A DNA stretch of 22,909 nucleotides from NCBI RefSeq assembly GCF_000485595.1, contig NW_014577205.1:181736-204644 (forward strand), in the 5' to 3' direction. Positions within the stretch are counted from its first letter, which is position 1, and every line of letters starts with the position of its first letter. Below the pieces are notes generated by a model. That model saw nothing but the letters and a program-made list of their open reading frames with translations, had not been told where the DNA came from and did no database searches. The stretch comes from Priapulus caudatus. Taxonomy: Eukaryota > Priapulida > Priapulimorpha > Priapulimorphida > Priapulidae. Of the stretch, positions 1-10,102 are shown one piece after another. A program made the translations under genes and the position numbers.

Positions 1-203
1 TACTCCTACTCTTCCTACTCTTCCTACACCTCCTCCTCCTCCTCCTCCTCCTCCTCCTCCTCCTCCTCACCCTCCTCGTTCTCTCCCGACCCCTTTCCTT
101 CCCTTTCCTTCTCATTCTCTTTCCCCCTCCTCCTTCTATTCCTCATCCTCCTACTTCTATTCCTCATCCTTCTCCTTCTCCTCCCCCTCCTCGCTATTCT
201 CCG
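1..203. repeat. Polypyrimidine tract with (CTC)n core
   Basis: The + strand is almost entirely C and T. It begins with TACTCCTACTCTTCC-type units, has an uninterrupted CCT/CTC trinucleotide run at about 29-68, and continues as mixed CTT/CTC/CCT to about 203. The minus strand is therefore purine-rich and gives an open frame of arginine and poly-glutamate, which I read as a by-product of the repeat. The tract starts at the window edge, so its true length is unknown. Such tracts can form triplex DNA, but nothing here shows that they do. Confidence 0.9.
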
Positions 204-271
204 CAGCGATGTTTGTTTACTTCGTGGCTGCATGCGAGCAAGGTCACTCGACAGTCGAAGCGAGAGCTACT

Positions 272-960
272 GCCCACCTGCCTGCTTACATGCCTGTCTG
301 CCTGCCTGCCTGCTGGTCTGCTTGTCTGCCTGCCTGCTGGCCTGCCTGCCTGCCTACCTGCCTGCCTGCCTGCCTGCTTGCCTGCCTGCCTGCCTGCCTG
401 CCTGCTGGTCTGCTTGTCTGCCTGCCTGCTGGCCTGCCTGCCTACCTGCCTGCCTGCCTGCCTGCCTGCTTGCCTGCCTGCTGGTCTGCCTACCTTCTTG
501 CGTTCCTGCCTGGCAGCTTGCTTGTCCGCCTACCTGCCTACCTGCCTGCCTGCTTGCCTGCCTACCTGCTGGTCTGCCCACCTGCCTGCCTGCTGGTCTG
601 CACACCTGACTGCTTGCTGGTCTGCCCACCTGCCTGCCTGTTTGCCTGCTTACCTGCTGGCCTGCCTGCCTGCCTGCTGGTCTGCCTGCCTACCTACCTG
701 TCTGCCTGCTTGCCTGCCTGTCTGCTGGTCTTCCCACCTGCCTGCCTGCTTGCCTGCCTGCCTTCTTGCGTTCCTGCCTGGCTCCTTGCTTGTCTGCCTG
801 TTTGCCTGTCTGCCTGCTTACCTGCTTGCTTGCCTGTTTGCCTGCTTATCTACTGGCCTGCCTGCCTGCTTGCTTGCTTTTCTGCCTGCCTGCTGGTCTG
901 CCTATCTGCCTGCCTGCCTGCTTGCCTGTCTGTCCGTCTGTCTGTCTGTCTGCTTGCCTC
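272..960. repeat. (CCTG)n tetranucleotide array, about 690 bp
   Basis: The array is built from CCTG with frequent variants: CTTG, CTGT, CTGG, CTAC, CCAC. Longer patterns recur inside it. A block beginning CTGCTGGTCTGCTTGTCTG occurs at 310 and again at 402. An odd block around TTCTTGCGTTCCTGCCTGG occurs at 495 and again at 763, 268 bp apart, which is a multiple of four and keeps the tetranucleotide phase. The array therefore also grew by segmental duplication. A pure CCTG run has no stop codon in any frame on either strand, so several overlapping frames of up to about 319 codons (Cys/Leu/Pro/Ala) stay open. They are not genes. Confidence 0.95.
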
Positions 961-980
961 TCGCCGTGCGTGTGCGGTGT

Positions 981-1008
981 TCACACATATACATGCACGC
1001 GCGCGCGC

Positions 1009-1046
<38 letters not shown>

Positions 1047-1096
1047 CACACACACACACACACACACACGCGCGCGTACGCACGCACGCACGCTCA
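981..1096. repeat. (AC)n/(GC)n alternating purine-pyrimidine tract
   Basis: A long AC dinucleotide run is flanked on both sides by GCGCGC and ACGC segments and broken by one AACAC interruption near 1044. It directly follows the CCTG array. Alternating purine-pyrimidine DNA rich in GC and AC is the classic Z-DNA-prone composition; that is general knowledge, not something observed here. Confidence 0.93.
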
Positions 1097-1263
1097 CAGG
1101 ACTCGGCGCGAGGGGTTTGTTCAATTTCATTTCACTCGAGTCTCAGCGCACGGCGGCTGAACCTATAATAGTGGCCAGTCTCCTAGCATTAGTCGTCAAT
1201 TCGATACGTAACAGCTAGTATGCAGCAGGTGCTACTACTGTGTGCAAACCCTCCATTTCCGGA

Positions 1264-1423
1264 TGTGCCGCTGTAGCATGGTAGACATTCCCCTACGGCG
1301 AACGTCACCCCCCCACTATACACTGCGCATGCGTAATATTTGACCACTATTGCTCATCCGCTATATATAAGGGGGGGGGGACGTTTAATATAGGAGGGAT
1401 GTCTAACATGCTACACCGGCGTG
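1264..1423. repeat. Imperfect palindrome / long hairpin (MITE-like)
   Basis: The 5' arm (1264-1331) and the 3' arm (1350-1423) are inverted copies. TGTAGCATG at 1272-1280 pairs exactly with 1407-1415. TAGACAT at 1282-1288 pairs with ATGTCTA at 1399-1405. AACGT at 1301-1305 pairs with ACGTT at 1381-1385. The C-run at 1308-1314 faces the G10 run at 1371-1380, and the TATA segments near 1317-1322 and 1362-1370 face each other. The unpaired centre is only about 20 bp. A non-autonomous foldback or MITE remnant is plausible, and a hairpin RNA is possible. I saw no clear target-site duplication. A TATATAAG at 1364-1371 and an NRF1-like TGCGCATGCG at 1324-1333 lie inside the palindrome, so I do not call them a promoter. 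Confidence 0.7.
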
Positions 1424-2638
1424 CGTTGACGTGATTGCGAACTTGTTCATTTTTCACGATCTTCATTTGCTTCGCTCTCCCATCCTCCGGTTCCTCTGGC
1501 AACGTCCGCCGCTTCTCCTCCGTTCTGTGATCGTGTACACGTCGTCACGTGTGCGTATAATCCCATGAAGATATTGAGGTGGCAATTACCAGAAACTCAG
1601 TAGTAGAAACATCATCAGTGGTTATGACGTAATGACAAGTGAAGCGTACTGCAAAGGTAACGCCATTATATATTACACTCATGAGTCATGATAGTCATAA
1701 CTACTTGTGAAACCTCCGACAACGCATTCCCAACTGTCAACATTCCCCCGAACAACAGAAACCCGCTCTCGACGGTGCCGTCACGGAGAGAGACAAGCTG
1801 ATTTCGCCACATCCGGTCACCTGTCTTGTCGCAGATGAGATCAGATCTGCCGCCCGTAGATGTGGGCGTGATTGTAATGCGACACACGACGAGCGCTCGC
1901 TCGCTCGCTCACCGCTCACTACTGACGCGAAGTCACGTCAGGTGTAAGCATTAGATTTTCCACGGGCTTAAACGATTACTACGCATCGCGATGTGAAAGT
2001 ATTTAATACGATGCGATGGCGGCGGCGGCGGCAGCGATAAAACCTTGACGCTGTCATTCGGCTGCGATAAACGCAAGATGGCGATTTATGCCGCGATATA
2101 TCCGTTGATGTCAGGTTGATATCGCGAGCCGCATGTGAACAGCGTGTACACCGACCCCCCTGACTAGTGAAAGTACATAAACCTGCAGCATTTGTGGGGA
2201 AGAGGTGGGAAGTCGTGCATGCGTAGGAGGGGATGGAATATCGGTATCAGAATCTCGTAAATTAAAATTCGTCTATCGGTTAGTTCCGTAAAATTTGCTG
2301 CTCGTAGGATATTCGATTTACACGATAATTTTAAATGGTTAGGCTCAATTAAATAACAGCGATGATGACGAGGTCAGTGCCTGTAGATCAATCAATGAAG
2401 CACAAATCAATAATTATAATCAACAGATCAACGTGTCTGACAGTTGGCTATATCATTGACACCACTCCCTCGACGAATCCAGCAGGCACGAGTGCAGGTA
2501 GAAGATATATATTATATTTGACGCAGCGTTCTGTAAACAACAGAATCACATGTGGCAGTAGACATGGAGAGACAATTGAATGGTAAATGAATGGTAAATT
2601 ACTGCCACGGGGCATAGTTTGGCATAGTTAGTTCAACA
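1424..2638. other. Unique DNA without a supported gene
   Basis: No long open frame is present; the best are under 75 codons and unremarkable. Small items are visible: a short GCTC run at 1891-1910, a (GGC)5 run at 2018-2032, and a TGACGTAA-type CRE-like site near 1626. Composition is mixed with frequent CpG. I see no RNA gene or recognisable element. Confidence 0.6.
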
Positions 2639-2822
2639 GTTCTCGCTCTCTCTCTCTCTCTTTCTCTCTCTCTCTATCTCTCTTTTGCTTTCTTTATCTC
2701 TCTCGCTTCATCTCTCTCACCTCTCTCTTGATCTCTCTTTCCACACTCCCCTTTCTCCTTCTCTCGCTTTCTCTTCCTCTTTATCCTCTCTTGATCGCTC
2801 TTTCGCTCTCACTCGTGATCTC
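2639..2822. repeat. (CT)n-rich polypyrimidine tract
   Basis: The tract is mainly CTCTCT with TTT, CTC and occasional GCT or GAT interruptions. It is an imperfect dinucleotide microsatellite with unique sequence on both sides. Confidence 0.9.
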
Positions 2823-3917
2823 TAGTTACATGCGCATCACCGTGGATGCATATTCCAGACACACAGATACCTAATATAGATCCTTAATTATTACATGAAT
2901 TATTATTGTTCGAATCGCTATCACAACGTTGGTTATTGGATCGGTCCCACGTTCGTGCGTTGTACGGACTGCCCACCAATTTATACATACTGCCATGGAG
3001 CTATATTATACCTGGCATACATTCCGACATTAACTCTCGTCTGCTGCTGTAGATCGCCACGCGCAGACTAACGAGCGTATAATGCATGCACGGGGCGGCT
3101 GACATAGTCAATCTGCTCGTTTATTGACACATATTCGTCGATAATATAGACGGAAATGGACGCATGCGTTGCTAAAGATAGATTCCGGGCTCCGGGGAAG
3201 AGCTGGAGGCGTGGGGAGGTGGGTAAAGGCATATAGTCGTTAACCCACGAGTGTGAAAAATTAGGTTTGCGCCGATTGCGATGCTGATGGCTGGTGAACC
3301 TTGCTTGTAACATAATCCCCTTCCCTCCTCGCGGATACGTGTCAGATGCGCACGAAGATGACTGGAATGAAATCCTACTCTAGACGAATGCTGACGCAAA
3401 TGCCACGTGAAGTAAGAACGTCCGAAGGAAAGTGAATTGGGACGCAGAGTAAATGGACGGGGAAATGAATGCAGAGGCGGGTTCGACCGCACGGGGGCGC
3501 TGTGACCGTACAGCACAAGGTATGAAACACCCGTGACAACTGGAAGGGTGGTCCCGCGCGCATTTTCCAGCGACGAAACAGTACAAATGGTGAACAATTG
3601 GCGGAAGTCTACTGCATGTTATGTGCCTTCTAGACGTACCGGTGTAACGACAAGGAGTCTCGCCGATGACGTCACCTTAACGGCAGTTCTCGTTGTCGAA
3701 GAGATCATGTGAAGTATAAATTTTGGAATCTGCATAACTTAGCGCGATTACTTCTCGTGCGCAGTGGAGGCCATGATGAAAAAAAGAAATAAAGAAAAGA
3801 GCAGCGGCGCGGCATCCTTCATATTATCTGAAGTGAATAATAATAGATGCTATGATTTTATACATTCATCGCACATAATATGAAGTGATGCATATCACGC
3901 TTCATCCTTCATTTAAA
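2823..3917. other. Unique DNA without a supported gene
   Basis: The only sizeable frame is on the minus strand at 3172-3597 (141 codons). It overlaps open frames in other phases and shows no motif, signal peptide or membrane segment I can name. A length like this is expected by chance in about 23 kb of mixed-composition DNA. A perfect palindromic CRE, TGACGTCA, lies at 3667-3674. Confidence 0.5.
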
Positions 3918-4127
3918 TCCTATTGTTAGTATATTATACACTGCCTCCTACTACTACTAAAAACTACTAAAGACCTGGTGTTAGTACATATATACACAGC
4001 TTCTTACTACTAAGAACTCTACTCTAATGAAGTCCAATACTAGACCATGTCGTCAGTATAGTTTACAGATTGTTCTACTACTAATAAAGCTCACTAAAGT
4101 CCTACTGTTAGTATACTATACACGCAG
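3918..4127 (+). repeat. Degenerate 55-67 bp tandem repeat, about 3.5 copies
   Basis: Units begin near 3919, 3974, 4034 and 4101. Each contains a segment of the form CCT-NNTGTTAGTATA-TATACACAG followed by CTACTACTAA-AA/GCT-ACTAAAG. The third unit is the most divergent, and the fourth is cut off at about 4127. Copy spacing grows from 55 to 60 to 67 bp. The repeat looks like an old minisatellite that has accumulated substitutions and indels. Confidence 0.7.
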
Positions 4128-4381
4128 TTGTCCGTTACGTACATTGTGATAGCCGTTCTTCGAAGGAAAAAGGTAGGAAAATACGAGGGAAACAATGATT
4201 TCACATAAACAGGATTGCAGGTTGCGATTCGCGCCCGCGCAGTTGTACGAATGCTGCGTGCGTTGTAGATTTAGTGCCGCGCTAATTTTGCAATGCATTG
4301 GCGAATCATGCTTAATTACATGACCAAATCCGGAATCTTATCGATGACTGCACACGATGTTGAGAGTGGAAACCGTCATTT
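4128..4381. other. Unique DNA, nothing recognised
   Basis: Mixed-composition DNA. A 60-codon minus-strand frame at 4116-4298 has no recognisable feature and is best treated as chance. Confidence 0.5.
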
Positions 4382-4382
4382 C

Positions 4383-4458
<76 letters not shown>
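4382..4458. repeat. Compound (TA)n(GA)n microsatellite
   Basis: About 12 TA units (4382-4406) pass directly into about 26 GA units (4407-4458) without interruption. The same TA-to-GA order recurs near 21503-21645. Confidence 0.95.
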
Positions 4459-4461
<3 letters not shown>

Positions 4462-4483
4462 TTCGCAGCTGACAATCCCTTGA

Positions 4484-4521
4484 TTATGGTTAGGGTTATG
4501 GTTACGGTTGTGGTTAGGGTG
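4484..4521 (+). repeat. Telomere-like degenerate hexamer run (GGTTAN)
   Basis: Successive hexamers read GGTTAG, GGTTAT, GGTTAC, GGTTGT, GGTTAG, then GGTGTG. The register is kept for about six units while the last base or two vary. It resembles degenerate TTAGGG or TTAGG telomeric DNA, but it is very short and may be coincidental. Confidence 0.4.
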
Positions 4522-5487
4522 TGAGTAGAGTAAGAGCCTATGTTCAGACGCGAGAATTTTACACTAGCGTGTAACTCTGTTATCACCTTCAACAGACTCT
4601 ATTCGTAGCAAAGACAGGGGCCTTTAGTACTTAAATTTGCATAGCACGTGGCAGTTACGTTACTTAATCGCAGCCAATCAGTAACGCGGCATACCGTCGG
4701 GTAATTACTGCCATAAAAATTATTAGGGTTGCATGGCTGCGGTTGTTGTTGCTCGTACCGGCAGTGCCTTTTTTACGCGCTGGCAAAAATGGTTAAGATT
4801 AATCGCCTCGTAACGATTGTGTTTCGACGCGCCCGTTTCTTCATTCTTCACACGAACAAGTGAACGTCGTTTCGTGTACGACGACCGCGCTCAACGGCCG
4901 CTCGAGCGTCTGTGATTGAGATACCGCCGCCAGTCGGCATGCACCAGCAGCAGCGCGGCAGCAGCAGCACGATATATATATACTTAATGCACAAAGCAAG
5001 CCAAGCACATCTGCTGCATTACCGCGAATTGCTGCAATATCGGAGCCAGTGAATGGAACAGGAGTGGCCTCCACCGCTTCATTATTCGCCAGTACTCGTA
5101 ATGTTTCATGAAATGCTAGCGACGTAACCAGTCATTTACTTGAATGGAATTATATTTATAAGCACCATGCAATCGTTTGTCATGCAATCTACGGATTAAC
5201 CGAATCGTGACTGCCTCTATATGCCTGATCGTGCTCACAAAAGATCAAATGGCAGATATAATAGAAAACCCATTACTCCGCGAAATGCTGCCATAAAAGC
5301 GATACGTTCCATAGTATCGGCACTGTCACTCAACAAACATTTTGCGTTCGAAAAGTTATACAAATGGCGAACGAGGATGAAATCGATCAGATATATGGCC
5401 GATATTTTCTGGAAAGTTCTCGAGTATTTTGTGAGTGCCGGTGACCGCTATATATATACTGGTTAAATGCCTGCGTATATTCATCCA
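4522..5487. other. Unique DNA without a supported gene
   Basis: Mixed-composition DNA with short CAG runs near 4947-4970 and small TATATATA patches near 4973 and 5450. Frames of up to 81 codons exist (for example + 5221-5466), but none is recognisable and several overlap. Confidence 0.5.
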
Positions 5488-5606
5488 CATGCGCGTAGGT
5501 GAGTGCGTATACATGCACGTAGATGCGTGCGTGTATACTCCAGGGTGCGTGCGTGCGCGTAAGCGCGGGCGCGTGGGTGTGTGTGTGCGTGTAGATGCAT
5601 GCAGGC
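5488..5606. repeat. GT/GC-rich alternating tract
   Basis: This is an imperfect run of GTGCGT, GTGTGT and GCGCGT units with ATGCA and TATAC interruptions. It resembles a decayed (GT)n/(GC)n microsatellite in the opposite orientation to the AC tracts elsewhere in the window. Confidence 0.75.
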
Positions 5607-5877
5607 GTTTACTGCTCCCGTGTACATATATATACAAGACGTGATAATCGAGGCGTGATCATCGCACCTTACTGATTATGATCATGATGGCCCTGACCAG
5701 CGCACCTGATGACACCACTACATGCCATCTTCGCATCTATTGTCGACATGTCGAGATGTAGGCGCCGATAAGATGCAACCAGTAGATACGGGCGCTATCT
5801 CCCTGCTGAGCCGCAAATAGAGATGCAACGTGCGGGGGAAAGGGGCGAAAGAGAGGCGGAAGATGGGGTGAGAGTGG
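5607..5877. other. Unique DNA, nothing recognised
   Basis: A short unique segment between two repeats. It contains TGATCATCGCACC and GATCATGATGG motifs but no gene-like frame. Confidence 0.5.
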
Positions 5878-5909
<32 letters not shown>

Positions 5910-5938
5910 CATATATACGATATATATAATATATATAA
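5878..5938. repeat. (TA)n microsatellite
   Basis: A TA dinucleotide run with a few interruptions (TTATATATC, TATACGA, TATAATATA). It passes directly into the ATGG array. The TATATAAG at its 3' edge is part of the repeat and is not taken as a promoter. Confidence 0.93.
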
Positions 5939-7393
5939 GAGGATGGATGGATGGATGATGATGGATGGATGGATGAATGGATGGATGGATGGATGGATGG
6001 AAATGGATGGATGGATGATGGATGGATGGATGGAGGATGGATGGATGGATGGATGGATGGAATTGGATGGAATGGACTGGATGGATGGATGGATGATGGA
6101 TTGGATTGGAATGATTTTGATGGATGGATGGATGGATGGAGGATGGATGGATGGAATGGATGGATGGGATGATATGGATGGATGGGGATGGATGATTGGA
6201 TGGATGGATGGATGGAATGGAATGGTGGATGGAATGGATGGATGGATGGCAGGATGGAGGATGGATGGCATGGATGGAGGATGGATGATGCGATGGATGG
6301 AATGGATGGATGGATGGATGGATTGGATGGTATGGATGGATGGATGGCAGGATCGGATGGATGGGATGGATGGATGGAATTGGATGGATGGATGGATGGA
6401 TGGATTGGAAATTGGATGGATGGATGGATGGATGGATGGAATGGATGGATGGAATGATGGATGGAAGGACTGGATGGATGGATGGAGATTGGAGTGGTGG
6501 ATGGAGGATGGAATGGACTGGATGGATGGAGGATGGATGGATGGATGGAATGGAATGGATGGATGGATGGATGGGATGGATCGGATGGATGATGGATGGA
6601 TGGATGGATGGATGGATGGATGGAGATGGATGGATGGATTTGATTGGATGGATTTGGATGATGGATGGATTGGATGGATGGATGCATTGGATTGTGGAAT
6701 TGTGATGGATGGATGGAGTGATGGATGGATGGATGGATGGATTGGATTGTATGTGATGGATGATGGATGGATGGATGGTACATGGATTGGATGGATTGGA
6801 TTATGGCACGGATTAGGATGTGATGGATTGGATGTTGATGGATGATGGTATGGATGGATGGATTGGATGGATATGTTATTGATGGATGGATGATTGGCTG
6901 GAATGGATGGATGGATGGATATGGTTATGGATGGATGGATGGATGTATGGATGGATATGGATTGTATGGTGGTATTGGTATTTGGAGGAATGGATGTGAT
7001 TGGATTGGATTGGGATGGATGGAATGGATGGATGTGATGGTCTGCTGATGGATTGGATTGGATGGATTGGATGGATTGGATGGATGGATGGATGATGGAT
7101 GGTATGGATGGATCGGATGATGGTATGGATTGGATGGTTATGGATGGTATGGATGGATGTGCTGAGATGATTGGATGGATGGATTTGGATGGATTGGATG
7201 GATGGTATGATGGACGATGGATGGATGGTTATGGTGGACCTGGATCGGATGGGATGATGGATTGTGATGTATGGATGATGGATTGATGGATGGATTGGAT
7301 TGGATGATTGATGGAGTGGATGGATGGATGTTTCGATGGAATGGTTGGGTGGTCTATGATGGATTGGATGGATTGGATTGGGTTGGGTGGCTT
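5939..7393. repeat. (ATGG)n tetranucleotide array, about 1.45 kb
   Basis: The array is made of GATG/ATGG units with variants ATTGG, ATGATGG, AATGG, GGAGG and TATGG. It is purest at the 5' end and becomes more irregular, with more GGATT and TGTGATGG, towards 7393. C is almost absent from the + strand. Frames of up to 340 codons (+, Met/Asp/Gly/Trp) and 293 codons (-, His/Pro/Ser/Ile) are open only because the unit rarely makes stops. They are not genes. Confidence 0.97.
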
Positions 7394-7603
7394 AGATAGA
7401 TTAAGTTAGATATGAATATGATAGATAGAATATGATTAGGATGGATAGGATGGATAGATAGATAGATAGAATAGATAGATTAGATAATAGCTAGATAGAT
7501 ATATGATAGATATGATAGATTAGATAGTATAGATAGATAGATATTGATAGATAGATAGATAGATAGATTAGATATGATAGATAGATAGATAGATAGATAG
7601 ATT
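7394..7603. repeat. (GATA)n tetranucleotide array
   Basis: GATA/TAGA units with interruptions (GATATGATAGAT, GATTAGATA). It follows the ATGG array with a transition zone at 7380-7440 and passes directly into GA-rich DNA. GATA units would match GATA-factor sites, but a tandem array alone does not show function. Confidence 0.93.
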
Positions 7604-7860
7604 AGCGAGAGAGAGAGAAGAGAGATGAGGAGAGAGAGAGAGAGAGAGGAGAGGAGAGAGGGGCGAGAAAGAGAGGGAGGAAAGAGAGAGAGAAGAGAGA
7701 GAAAGAAAGAGGAGAGAGATGCGCGAGCAGAGAATGATTAGCGCTGAGATAGATAAGAGAGATGAGGGGGGGGCGGAGAACGAGAGAGGGGATGGAAGAG
7801 AGAGAGAGAGAGAAGGGGGGGGGGAGTGCGCGCGCGACTGAGAAGGAGAGTTGGAGAGAA
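7604..7860. repeat. (GA)n-rich polypurine tract
   Basis: GAGAGA with AAGAGA, GGAGAG, GGGGGGG and a few C or T interruptions. It is the 3' end of the compound repeat beginning at 5878. A 136-codon + frame starting inside it at 7762 runs into unique DNA up to 8172; I do not regard it as a gene, because the start and first third are repeat-derived and the rest is unrecognised. Confidence 0.9.
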
Positions 7861-8721
7861 AGCTTTGTTGTATCGGTGGACTATGCACGTGTCCCTACAT
7901 CTTTAACGCGATCAATAAACGCGCCGAAATTGAATATTTTTGTACAATTTCCTTTAATGTGCGAGTCTTTTCTGCTTCGTGTACTCACTGGAGAAGTTTA
8001 TTTCGCTTTATGGCGACTTTACGCCATTACCACACAAAGTTGCTTTGTAACCGACGAACGAATCCATTTGAAATGGTTTTTATTCAGGCGGCGTTCTGTG
8101 GACCGTTTCATTCTTATGCATAAATCTTTGTTCGATGAAAGCTCTTTTCAGCGTGCTCGAAACGGACTCTAAAACGATTTCCAGGTATTTCCACTGTGAA
8201 ACCGAAAAATTTAATTAATGCACAGATGTTCAGATGTGACGCGGCACATTTTCGGCAGCGCAATCCTACACCTGCTAGTTTTAGCGACTAGTCGTTATTG
8301 ACTCGGCGTCATTTCATTAAAAACCACTTTCTATGTGTACTACGCTATCGAGTAGATGTTTTTGTTGGTCGCGCCGCGCAGCCATTACAGCGCGCGTTTG
8401 AAAGATATATCAATAGACGTGTGAGCACTCCTTTGCAAATAAAATTCCATTGAGATCACACAATTTCCAATATTTGCATGCGACTATGGCGTATATTTAT
8501 TTGATTTTTGTCCGCGAAAATCCATTTGCATCTGTCACGGGTTGACTGTGCAGCGGGGAAATTTCAGCGCCGTAACTTGACAGCTGTCAAGGGTCTGATT
8601 TCGGCGCGTCATGTCTGCCTCGGTTAAAACTAAACTAGGAGAGCATCTTCCGCTCGCGTGTGCGGGTGGAAGGTTCGATACTCGGCAGAAACCTGGCCGC
8701 CCGTGCGCATGTATTTGTATC
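7861..8721. other. Unique DNA, possible non-coding regulatory sequence
   Basis: Non-repetitive DNA with AT-rich homeodomain-like cores (TTTAATG, TTAATTAATG) and the short palindrome CCATTTGAAATGG near 8064. There is no open frame I would call coding. The idea that it is conserved regulatory DNA rests only on composition and needs cross-species alignment. Confidence 0.35.
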
Positions 8722-8887
8722 GACACACACACGCGCGCGCGCACGCACACACACACACGCACGCGCGCACGCACACACACATACACACACACGCGCGCGT
8801 TCACGCACACACACATACACATACAAAAAAACACACACACACACGCACTCACAAACACAAACCCAGACACGCACGCACGTACACGCA
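8722..8887. repeat. (AC)n/(GC)n alternating tract
   Basis: AC, GCGC and CACGCACGC units with ATACAC and AAAAAA interruptions. Composition is nearly the same as 981-1096. Overlapping frames on both strands (His/Thr/Arg or Cys/Val) are repeat by-products. Confidence 0.93.
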
Positions 8888-9610
8888 GGCTCCTTCTGAT
8901 CGGGCGGCTCGCGTGTGTGAGACACCGTGAAATGACTTTACATCGCGAATTTATTGCGAAACGCCGGCAACACGGAGTGGCGTTGTCACGCTTGACGGCC
9001 GAGTCGTCATAACGTCACTGAACAAAGCGAGAGGAGAGGGCGGCCGCGCCGCCAGCGCTCGCTAGCATCTGTCTGCCTAATATCGCAGAGACACATCTGC
9101 GTGTTTCGTGCGCTGATACTACTGCGACTGCATAAGCGCCGTCGTTTACATTGTAAGACAGACCGCGAGTGACGTACGAGTGCGAACGGCAGTATCGATA
9201 GCAGAGAAATTACGCTGGAAATTCGTCATTTAGAAAATCAGCGCGCTTCTGCGTGCGCGCCACCTGTATATAAGGATGACTCGACATGTTATTATATAAA
9301 AGTCCGATTAAGAAATTATCGACGCGTCCATAAACGTGCAACTAGCGCGAAAATCGCTGTAAAAACGCTTTCAAACGAATTCTGTGACATGCCTCTTTTG
9401 TCGATCGCCGGCGCGCGAAAAGCGTGATGTCGCAAACGTGTTTAAAATGCTCTCATATCATTGATCAATAATCGCGTCAGTATAGTGCGTTCACGAAGCT
9501 GTTGTACGCGTAGTCGTGCGACGTATGATCCTCTGCAGGCACCTGTTCATGTCTAGCAGACGTGCTAATCTACGTGCCCTCGTTCAGCGCCTTGTAATTT
9601 AAGACATAAA
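8888..9610. other. Unique CpG-rich DNA, no gene supported
   Basis: CpG-rich unique DNA with a GC-rich patch near 9030-9065 (GGCGGCCGCGCCGCC). A TATATAAG occurs at 9267-9274, but no convincing initiator or open frame follows it. Confidence 0.45.
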
Positions 9611-9724
9611 GGTGTGCATGCAAGCACGCTCGCACGCACGCGCAAACGCACGTTGCGCACGCACGCGCATACACAGGTACACGCGCACGCGCATACACAT
9701 GCACGTACACGCACGCGCGCTCAC
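9611..9724. repeat. Imperfect (AC)n/(GC)n tract
   Basis: Repeated CACGCACGC, CGCGCAT and ACACGCGC units. It is more degenerate than the other AC tracts. One motif, ACGCGCAYAC, recurs inside it. Confidence 0.8.
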
Positions 9725-10061
9725 CCGCCGAGCGCACGTACACATTCTGCGCACAACTGGACAGAGAAATCTAATCCGAAATTAGTAATATAAGCTGAGC
9801 TGACAGTAACATATTTCTCATTTCTGTCGTCTGAGCTTCGCCGCCAGATTGGCAACGATATTAAGTTTTCCGCTGATTTCTGGCCGATACAATAGCGGAG
9901 TCCATGTGATAAACACCTAGCCGAAAATAGCCGGCTTTAATATCACAATAAATCTCATTTGCGAGCTTCAAATACGTTTTCTGCCGATCCGCGCCACCAG
10001 TCAATAGCGACACGACGCACGCGAAATGAGTTTGGATGAAAACATATTCACTCGCGTGCGA

Positions 10062-10102
10062 TCTCTATAGCGCTCAGAACGGATAAATGGAAAAGTCATT
10101 TC
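10062..10102 (+). repeat. Dispersed short repeat, copy 1
   Basis: The segment begins CTCTATAGCG, continues AGA/GCGGATA, and ends GGAAAAGTCATT. It matches 10997-11033 in the same orientation with only a few changes and small indels. The family is unknown; it may be a fragment of an interspersed repeat or a reused regulatory motif. Confidence 0.55.

Noticed and set aside
209-1168. Long Cys/Leu/Pro-rich + frames (up to 319 codons) in several phases
   Set aside because: All phases of a CCTG array lack stops, so the frames follow from the repeat unit. Overlap in three phases and extreme low complexity rule out a gene call.
1324-1371. NRF1-like site followed 40 bp later by a TATA box, read as a core promoter
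   Set aside because: Both motifs lie inside the palindrome at 1264-1423 and are explained by its arms.
3172-3597. 141-codon minus-strand frame in unique DNA
   Set aside because: Length is within chance expectation for six frames over 23 kb. It overlaps other open phases and matches no family I know.
5823-6845. 340-codon + frame and 293-codon minus frame (Met/Asp/Gly/Trp and His/Pro/Ser/Ile)
   Set aside because: Direct translation of the ATGG tetranucleotide array; no non-repeat domain.
8668-8690. tRNA T-loop-like GGTTCGA (also near 2908 and 3480)
   Set aside because: No matching T stem, acceptor stem or anticodon arm around any of them.
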